Below are positions 19,301 to 24,503 of a stretch of 24,503 nt of DNA, in pieces. The DNA lies in assembly GCA_000444245.1 (NCBI GenBank), contig ATSW01007760.1, positions 1-24,503 of the forward strand. The letters are read 5' to 3'. The notes beneath the pieces are model-generated. The model worked only from the letters and a program-made list of their open reading frames with translations, made no database searches and was not told where the DNA came from. The position numbers and the translations under genes are program-made. Each line of letters opens with the position of its first letter. The first letter of the stretch is position 1. The stretch comes from Botryllus schlosseri. Its lineage: Eukaryota > Chordata > Ascidiacea > Stolidobranchia > Styelidae.

Positions 19301-22300
19301 TAAATTCCGGACGTATGGCAACCCCAGAGGTGGTCAAAGTAGTCACCGTCGCTACTCAAGTAGAAGTAAAAGTAACGCCGGAATTTCTACTCAAGTAGAA
19401 GTAGAAGTGGTGGTTCACAAGTAAGTAAGTAAGTAGGTATTTTACGCTTATTTGTGCCTACAAAACTGAAAACTGTCAAGTAGAAGTAGAAGTAGTCTAA
19501 AATCATAACTACTTAAAAAGTAGTGTGGGAAGAAAAAATCTACTTCAAGTACTTCAAAAAGTAGAAGTACTTCGTTACTGACCACCTCTGGGCAACCCTA
19601 ATATAGCCCAGGTTAAACACATCTCCTTTATGGGAAACGTAATACTAAATATTAGATTCGGGTATAGTCGAATCCAGAGGTGGTCAGTAACGAAATACTT
19701 CTACTTCTTCGAAGTACTCAAGTAGTTTTCCTCTACTTCTGGTACTTGCTCGAGTAGATCTGATTTTCGCTACTTCTACTTCGTAATAATTTGTGATCTA
19801 CTTAGTTACTATTTTCAGTTTGTCAAGTAGAAGTAGTTTAATCTTCCAATCAGGTAGATAGCCTGAGGAATTTCGGGGCTGTTTTCAAGGAGTATCAACA
19901 TTTTATTTTCATAAAAGCCCAGAATTTTCGTCGCGCTTCGCGCTCAGAGGATACAGAGTAGCCTAACCGGTATGATTTCTCGAAAGTATCGGTGAATATA
20001 ATTTAGGTAACGGGTTGGCGTGGTTCCTTTCCCCCGCATTGTCGCCCTTCGCCCATATGAAACATTTCATTATAGTATATATGGCTCATCATAACGTTTG
20101 AAACTGATGTTTCGCAATCTAGCGTTTACTTATCATATCGTAATCTAGCAGTCCGTGACGTGTCCTAATCTGGAAAAGTGGCCTCTGACTTTTTTTAGTT
20201 TTAGAGTTGTTTTAGCATAACACCTTGGAAACTTTCTGGACTAAAGACATGAAATACATTTTCCGCTTTTAGAAGTAGTATTTATATTTCACTTTCAATT
20301 CCCAGTATCATATACTTTTGAGTTCTAATTTATATCAGTTCTTTTGTCTGGATAACAGACACGTTGAAGTATAAAAGTAAGTGTATTAATGCCTTTAATT
20401 TCCGGAAATAAAGCTACACAATATGACATTTTTACGATCCACCATATTTTTTATACACGTTTACTAATCGCGTAAAGTGTTTACACCGTATTCTATACAA
20501 CTTCTCCGTATTGCTCTTCGACTTAACTACGGGCCTTATAATAATGGGGAGTGCGCCATACGATGATATTTTCTAAAACGTGCTGTTCGATTAAACAGAG
20601 GATTAGTGTCGCATTTCCATATCAATACTATAATTTTCATCCCATGATGCGGACGAAGACTTATGCTGTTTAAAATTGAATACCTCCTGGTATGCATCAA
20701 TATGAATCAAGCTCGGCACCTTTCGCATAGCTCAATTTGCACCTTTTTACAATCCATGCGAACGAATTACGATCGTTTTCACAACTACTTACTTACTTCA
20801 GTAGATTTAAAGTCAGGCAATTCTACTTCTACTTCAAGTAGTTTTAGGTTGCTTATGAAAGAGGCACTTCTACTTGTACTTGAGAAGATTCTTTCGTTAC
20901 TACTTCTACTTCTACTTGAGTAGCTTTCTTGACTACTTTGACCACGTCTGGTCGAATCAGGGATATCTATCTAGATATCCCTGAGTCGAATATTTATGAC
21001 AGTGGTTCTTAAACTTCTTAGACCGCGACCTAAATATGAGTAATACTGACTACTCGCGACCCAAGCCTCACATACCGAAATGAATGCGTTTTTATAATAG
21101 TATGGTACGTTTTACGGGCATGTATGAAATAGAGAATAAGGTGCGGACAATCAGTTGAACGCAACGCAGTTTTTTGCGCAAAATGTGTGATGTAGGCCTA
21201 CATGAATTTAAATCGGGGTGAATTCTTTTCCTCCACGGGTCGCTTGTGCAAATTTGAGCTCATATTTCGAGGACGGTGCTATTTGGTGCTGGCCATTTCG
21301 TAACCTGAGATATAAATATTTAGCCAACCGGCGATGGTCATTATGTGCCGAGGTTTTATCGCCGCCGATCTTTTGGGCACCAACCCACCCGTATGTTAGC
21401 CTAAAGTTCAAGTCTTCAGGTGTCCCGGCGCTGAAAGGGTAGGCCCAGAAATTTTAGAGACACCAATATCAAACAAATCTAATGACATCAAACCAATTTG
21501 TGCAATACAAAGACCGGCACATTTTCGTGACCAAGCCATATTGTTGTAATCAGTTTTCTATGTATCTCACTCATTGGTTACAGAACCCAACGCAGTGACC
21601 TTGGATAACATGCAAACTATCCAGGGATCAAGCAAAGCGCGAAGAAATTTTTTGTTGTCGAATAAATTCAGAATATATTTTACACCTATTGTGGCGACCC
21701 AAATTTATACCCTTCGCGAGTTCGCAACTCATACTTTAAGAAATCCTGATTTATGAGATATGAGAGTAGACACGGCGAATTGAAAAAATGGTTATTGGCC
21801 TTGGCGTGTGCACTACGCGGTTAGTGCTAATATAAACAGTCAACATTTTTTTCACCTGCCGAAGTACCTTCCAAAACCTATAGTTGCACCGCTACAGTCT
21901 GGTTCTGTCTTCAATCAACGCATTTATGAATTTGGGTAACTCATACAATCTCATTCAGGAATCAAGTTCGAACTAATCCATACACCCGGAGAAACAGACG
22001 ATCAAATTACAGTATGGCTCCCGCACCACGATGTGGCTTTGCCTGGCGACAACATTTACAAAACTTTCCCAAACTTATACGCGATAAGGGGAACTCCAGC
22101 CAGAGACCCACTCAAATGGTATCGAAGCTTAGATGTTGTCCGATCGCTACATGCTTCCCACCTCGTCGGTTCACATACACAGCCCGTCAGCGGCAAAGAC
22201 GCTGTGTACGACACGCTTTTGGCGTACAGAGACGGAATAAAATACGTTCATGATCAGACATTACGATACATAAATAAAGGGCTGTTTCCTGGCGAAATTG

Positions 22301-23160
22301 TCGAGAGGGTGAAATTGCCTGAAAAATTGGCAAACCATCCAAATTTACAAGAGCACTACGGCACCGTAGAGTGGTCGGTGAAAGGCGTTTTCGCGAATTA
22401 CTTAGGATGGTTCAGCGGCAATCCAACAGATTTACATCACGTCAGTAGCGTGGAGAGAGCGATTCGAATGCTCAAACTGATCACTAATGCTCAGGGGCGC
22501 GAAGAATGTGCCGTGGAAATTCTATTGCGAGAAGCCGAAAATTCGCATCGCAGCTCGTTCTACCAATACCAGGCGACAGGTCAGCATAATAAGGCTGACA
22601 ACAAGTGGGCGTTGGAGCTTGTGGATTTCATCCTTTCTCTAAGTAACGTCGATCCGGAAATTTTACATTCAGCGCGGCAGATCAAGATCAGTGCGCTGAG
22701 AGGGCTTGGCATCGAGCAAGTCAGTCCAAACGGCCGGAATTACTACTTGACTTACGCTTTAGAAATGGAATCTGACGACCCATTTGTCCGATCAAAAGAG
22801 ACACGGGCGATTGCGATAATGGATTCACATATAGAGTACATTCTCAGAACGCTGTGCCTTAAAGTCAAGGGATTGGAATGTCAGTACAAGAATTTTACAA
22901 TCGGAATTACTTTTACTGACATAGGCAAGCGTTACGGACTAACACTACGTAACAGCGTCTGTGACGTACTGGACCCGCTACCATCAAGCTCGCCGTTATC
23001 GGCGTCCATCAGAACTACTACAGAAGAATACAAGCGGGTAAACGCTGATGAGTGGGACATTGACCAGCAAATAGCTGCGGGAGCAATAACTGTCGAAAGC
23101 GGTCACGCTCGGGCTTACAAGGAATTCATGAGCTGCTTCGATCCACTCAACTCAATATGA
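13313..23160 (+). CDS. alkyl sulfatase (SdsA1/YjcS/BDS1-like), metallo-beta-lactamase fold
   Basis: Exons 13313-13580, 14440-14565, 14638-14748, 17946-18134 and 21959-23160 join with every intron in phase 1 and give 631 codons plus TGA, the usual size for this family. In order: a lead-in LTKEVVEVTRDVYVAIGYALANS; the first MBL strand EKGVIIIDTTE; the metal motif H128-F-H130-G-D132-H133, whose Asp codon is split by the 72-bp intron; IHTPGETDDQ at 238-247; LPGDN at 259-263; VGSH at 301-304; the dimerisation domain from about 310 (YVHDQTLRYINKG, YGTVEWSVKGVF, YLGWFSGNPTDL); and a C-terminal SCP2-like domain (NYYLTYALEMESDD onward). Known: the family cleaves primary or secondary alkyl sulfates using two metal ions. 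Inferred: hydrolysis of sulfated aliphatic metabolites. The start is uncertain: MNLIAVLRVMLAFRIVRG is hydrophobic but holds arginines, so it is a poor signal peptide, and an upstream exon joined at 13285 is possible. Confidence 0.9.
13581..14439 (+). other. alkyl sulfatase intron 1
   Basis: Donor GTAAGT after 13580, acceptor TTTTTACGACAG ending at 14439, phase 1. It contains the truncated SINE at 13773-13853 and otherwise AT-rich DNA without a recognisable feature. Confidence 0.75.
13773..13853 (-). mobile_element. tRNA-derived SINE, copy 2 (5'-truncated)
   Basis: It has the tail and adjacent body of the SINE only (GGTCATTGGTCATTTACACC, then CCGACTTATAGCACGG on the plus strand). The tRNA-like head is missing, the usual outcome of incomplete reverse transcription. 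It sits in the first intron of the alkyl sulfatase. Confidence 0.65.
15637..16643 (+). mobile_element. family-2 hAT-like MITE (E2), nested and itself interrupted
   Basis: The left end TAGGGCTGGGCAAAATCGAG and right end CGAATCATTGTGCCCACCCC are the two different ends of family 2. Removing 15913-16396 and one 8-bp copy restores an element of about 515 bp that aligns end to end with the inserted one. No target duplication is recognisable around E2. Confidence 0.8.
15913..16396 (-). mobile_element. family-2 hAT-like MITE (E1), inserted into E2 in opposite orientation
   Basis: It runs from TAGGGCTGGGCACAATGATT to CGATTTTGCCCAGCCCTA, flanked by the perfect 8-bp duplication GTTATTTC (15905-15912, 16397-16404). 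At 484 bp it is the best-defined family-2 member: one end carries the AAAATCGAGTACC type, the other the ACAATGATTCGAG type. No coding capacity. Confidence 0.9.
16766..16990 (-). mobile_element. possible LINE 3' end with CTGATA tail
   Basis: Read on the minus strand, a non-repetitive stretch ends AATATTAATAAACTGATACTGATACTGATAA, a short tandem 6-mer tail of the kind that closes many invertebrate LINEs. An open frame covers most of it, but I recognise no reverse transcriptase. The 5' limit is not visible. Low confidence. Confidence 0.3.
16991..17648 (+). other. part of alkyl sulfatase intron 3, nothing recognised
   Basis: It lies inside the intron 14749-17945 (donor GTAGGT, acceptor TTTTGTTTTAG). 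No repeat partner or coding exon was found. The sulfatase reading frame joins cleanly across it. Confidence 0.5.
17656..17898 (-). mobile_element. tRNA-derived SINE, copy 3 (complete)
   Basis: The minus strand begins CGAGGTAGCGTAGTGGTGTA with box A TAGCGTAGTGG and an exact box B GGTTCGAGTCC. The body is AAGTTTATCTTGGTTCCTCC, GCGGTGTCTTATAAAGGCC, GCGCCGTGCTACGAGTCGG. The tail is AAATGACCAATGACCATTTC. Flanks CTACTAC (17649-17655, 17899-17905) suggest a 7-bp duplication. It has the best preserved pol III promoter of the three and lies in sulfatase intron 3. Confidence 0.8.
18737..18943 (+). mobile_element. small decayed hAT-like MITE inside 18193-19600
   Basis: The left end CGGTGGTTTCCAACC is followed by GGTCGCGACTCC. 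The right end CCCCAGGTTTAGAATCACTA is its imperfect inverse, with GCGAACCCCAG inside. No target duplication is convincing. Confidence 0.45.
19325..19590 (+). mobile_element. family-5 hAT-like MITE with AAGTAG arrays (short form)
   Basis: It runs from CAGAGGTGGTCAAAGTAG to CGTTACTGACCACCTCTG, 266 bp, flanked by the perfect 8-bp duplication GGCAACCC (19317-19324, 19591-19598). Most of its length is AAGTAGAAGT-type repeats, so it is nearly all subterminal array. Confidence 0.9.
19675..20950 (+). mobile_element. family-5 hAT-like element with AAGTAG arrays (long form)
   Basis: It runs from CAGAGGTGGTCAGTAACG to CTACTTTGACCACGTCTG, flanked by the perfect 8-bp duplication GTCGAATC (19667-19674, 20951-20958), 1276 bp. 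AAGTAG/CTACTT arrays occupy about 19690-19850 and 20780-20935. The roughly 900-bp interior has no recognisable transposase frame. The 266-bp form could be its internal-deletion derivative. Confidence 0.9.
20958..20983. repeat. perfect 11-bp hairpin between two hAT elements
   Basis: CAGGGATATCT and its exact inverse AGATATCCCTG are separated by 4 bases (ATCT). It lies between the elements ending at 20950 and starting at 21000. Confidence 0.7.
21000..21748 (+). mobile_element. hAT-like element with CAGTGGTTCTTAAAC ends
   Basis: It runs from CAGTGGTTCTTAAACTTCTT (then GACCGCGACC) to CTTTAAGAAATCCTG, flanked by the perfect 8-bp duplication ATTTATGA (20992-20999, 21749-21756), 749 bp. The right half has the CAAAGCGCGAAGAAATTTTT block shared with other hAT elements here. 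It is in sulfatase intron 4. Confidence 0.88.
21959..23160 (+). CDS. alkyl sulfatase terminal exon (second half of MBL, dimerisation and SCP2-like domains)
   Basis: The acceptor is TCTCATTCAG, ending at 21958. The first two bases complete a Gly codon begun at 18134, giving TGIKFELIHTPGETDDQITVWLP. This one exon codes about 400 of the 631 residues with no intron, whereas the N-terminal third is cut into four exons. It includes the TPGETDDQ and SHTQPVSG metal-site segments, the long helical dimerisation region and the C-terminal lipid-binding-like fold, ending EFMSCFDPLNSI. The large uninterrupted exon could be a remnant of an intron-poor ancestor or could reflect intron loss. The coding DNA is visibly higher in GC than the flanking intron. 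Confidence 0.92.
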
Positions 23161-23237
23161 TTATGGTTGATACAGCGACGTAATTATTCGTTCGGAAGCA
23201 CACGGCACTTCCTCTCATCTTTTGTCGCAAGCTATTT
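23161..23237 (+). other. alkyl sulfatase 3' UTR start
   Basis: This is non-coding sequence directly after the TGA stop. No AATAAA was seen before the diverged repeat that follows, so the transcript end is unplaced. Confidence 0.4.
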
Positions 23238-23550
23238 TACGAACAGCAGACTTGGACAATTAGATAATTCGTGTCGTCTTACTAAAGCAGAATACCCGTA
23301 ATCTAATTTGCTCAAAGTATCTTAATGCCGTAATTTTAATTCTCATTTAATTCTGGCTTTCCTGAAAATGCTACAGAACTGTATTGTGGGAAACGAGGCA
23401 AGCTTGGTGTACAGACATTCCCCATTCTCATACTTGTGGTCATGGACTCTGATTTGACATGAACCCAACATTTCTTTCTGAATTGAAATCATCCACCAAG
23501 TAGCTGAAAATTCAGTAATTATAATCGAATTTGCTCAAACTCTAAATTTT
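23238..23550 (+). repeat. diverged dispersed repeat, copy 3 (just after the sulfatase stop)
   Basis: It has ACGAACAGCAGACTTGGACA, CCCGTAATCTAATTTGC, TTAATTCTGGCTTTCCTG, ACAGAACTGTATTGTGGG, GTGTACAGACATT and TTCAGTAATTATAATCG, in the same order as the copies at 7369-7630 and 8096-8412. Like copy 1 it begins soon after a stop codon, about 75 bp on, in the same orientation as the gene. Confidence 0.5.
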
Positions 23551-23636
23551 GATCGAAAATTTTCCAGGCGTCCGACTCTGACGAACAGCAACACGTCACC
23601 AATCACAGGAAGAAACCGCACCCAACGTTGTAGAGT

Positions 23637-23642
23637 TTTATT
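23637..23642 (-). promoter_or_regulatory. poly(A) signal AATAAA of the minus-strand gene
   Basis: AATAAA is read on the minus strand 60 nt after the TAG stop of the 23702-23935 exon, a normal distance for a 3' UTR. It supports that exon being terminal. Confidence 0.55.
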
Positions 23643-23701
23643 TGCAAATATGTCGAATCAGAATTTACATCAGAGAAAACAATTCAATAGCATCCTATGA
23701 T

Positions 23702-23935
23702 CTACACGACCGATTGACTAAATCTGTGAGCCAATTCTTTTCTCGTCTGTTGGATTTTGAGATAATGATACGCTCGGAAGGGCAGCATTCTAATTCTCTC
23801 CCAGTTATCGTCGTAGTCGTTCCTGGCGGCCTTCATCAGCTTTTTCTCGAATTCCTCCGCGTTTAGTTGGTCAAAAATATCTTCGAGGTAACGATGTTCC
23901 GCGTCAATCGGCGTCCACTCTTCCTCAGGCAAATT
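23702..23935 (-). CDS. terminal exon of an unrecognised gene
   Basis: On the minus strand an acceptor (TATACTTAG) is followed by an open frame beginning NLPEEEWTPIDAEHRYLED and ending RKELAHRFSQSVV with a TAG stop at 23702-23704. There is no in-frame ATG at its head, so it is read as the last exon of a gene whose upstream exons lie to the right, probably beyond the window. The peptide is about 77 residues, rich in charged residues and likely helical (IFDQLNAEEFEKKLMKAARNDYDDNWERI), with a conspicuous RMLPFRAYHYLKI. Codon content looks like real coding sequence, and a poly(A) signal follows about 60 nt past the stop. I do not recognise the family. The gene converges tail to tail with the alkyl sulfatase about 540 bp away. 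Confidence 0.6.
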   Translation of the reverse strand, partial: NLPEEEWTPIDAEHRYLEDIFDQLNAEEFEKKLMKAARNDYDDNWERIRMLPFRAYHYLKIQQTRKELAHRFSQSVV

Positions 23936-23996
23936 CTAAGTATACATATAAGTCGTTATTAAATCTGTTGATTCGTTGTAGCAGAAGTGGTTCAAG

Positions 23997-24330
23997 GCGG
24001 GTTGCAACCAAGTCACAAGTCAATCTTACTTTATAGTTTTGACTTAAGTTCAATCATTTTCAATTCATCATCGAGTCAAGTCCGAGTCCAAGTTTTGGTG
24101 CGGAGGGTCGAGTGTTAGTCATAGTGTTAAGACTCGAGTCTGAGTACAAGTCATTGGTTCAGTTTTGAGTTCAAGTAATGTTCAACACAATTTTTTACAA
24201 CTCTGCTCAGGTGATATCGCATACCTCGCATTCATAATATGCCAAATTTTTCCTTCATTCTTAACAGTTTCTGGCCCTAATTTTGCTGTACGAGTACTGA
24301 TAGACAAAATACCAGCAATGTCGAAATTTC
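23997..24330 (+). mobile_element. family-1 hAT-like MITE, right part lost
   Basis: It starts GCGGGTTGCAACCAAGTCAC and follows the family-1 order (GAGTCAAGTCCGAGTCCAAG, GGTGATATCGCATACCTCGC, CAGTTTCTGGCCC, GTACTGATAGAC), then stops matching at about 24320-24330 before the right-end block. Confidence 0.75.
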
Positions 24331-24452
24331 CACACAAATACCCGCAATCAGCGGTAGCGATTTCAAAGTAAGTAAAAAAGTTGAGTATTCTCAGTCTAGT
24401 CTTGCCTAAAAACTGAAGAGAGGTCTAAAATTGTAATCACTGAGTAAGTAGA

Positions 24453-24503
24453 GCAGGGTTGTAATGACTCGAGTCACGATTTTCTGATGACTCGACTTGA
24501 CTC
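24453..24503 (-). mobile_element. family-1 hAT-like MITE, start of a reverse copy running off the window
   Basis: CAGGGTTGTAATGACTCGAG followed by GACTCGACTTGACTC is the inverse of the family-1 right end. Only 51 bp are visible, so orientation and completeness beyond the window are unknown. Confidence 0.7.

Larger units (their letters stand above)
18193..19600 (+). mobile_element. hAT-like element with TAGGGTTRCCA ends
   Basis: The left end TAGGGTTACCACAAATTCCG and right end GTCCGGTAAATTCCGGACGT...GGCAACCCTA are inverted. The flanks are the perfect 8-bp duplication ATATAGCC (18185-18192, 19601-19608). The 266-bp element at 19325-19590 is inserted within its last bases, and another decayed hAT-like element lies at 18737-18943. 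It starts 58 bp after the sulfatase exon 4 donor. Confidence 0.87.

Noticed and set aside
20663-20923. 86-codon frame ending in a leucine run
   Set aside because: The LLLLLLLE run is the CTACTT array of the transposon at 19675-20950 read in one frame.
2073-21200. Palindrome TAGGCCTA at 2073, 11141 and 21193
   Set aside because: It is a common short motif in several marine invertebrate genomes; three occurrences in 24 kb with no shared context do not support a function.

Overview
The window is animal nuclear DNA. Its genes are split by GT-AG introns, the longer introns and intergenic DNA are packed with small DNA transposons, and there is a tRNA-derived SINE. One gene is a clear metazoan SIN1/MAPKAP1 and another is a bacterial-type alkyl sulfatase with animal introns. 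A marine invertebrate is likely. A tunicate or another deuterostome is my guess, but the sequence does not settle it.

Layout. 1-7350 (+): the 3' part of SIN1, five exons, with the 5' exons off the left edge. 7351-13312: intergenic DNA with a diverged repeat, one SINE and several hAT-type elements, some nested. 13313-23160 (+): a five-exon, 631-codon alkyl sulfatase (metallo-beta-lactamase fold, alkyl-sulfatase dimerisation domain, SCP2-like tail). Its splice phases all agree and the summed exons form one open frame. About 23637-23935 (-): the terminal exon and poly(A) signal of an unrecognised convergent gene. 23997-24503: more transposon sequence running off the right edge.

Mobile DNA dominates the non-coding part. 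By reading ends and flanks I delimit more than a dozen non-autonomous hAT-like elements (5'-YAGNG-type ends, 8-bp target duplications) in about eight end-types. Ten have identical 8-bp duplications and three have duplications matching at 6 or 7 of 8 bases. Many are nested, including one element inserted in opposite orientation into another member of its own family, inside a third family. Several end-types carry short-motif subterminal arrays (GACTCGAGTC, GGAGCC, AAGTAG). Five elements of four end-types share an internal block around GCGCGAAGAAAAATTT. The 3.8-kb last intron of the sulfatase is about 90 percent such elements, while the 64-bp and 72-bp introns have none.

The two recognised genes have no evident functional link: SIN1 is an mTORC2 subunit and the sulfatase is a metabolic enzyme. 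No virus-like element, CRISPR array or tRNA gene was seen.
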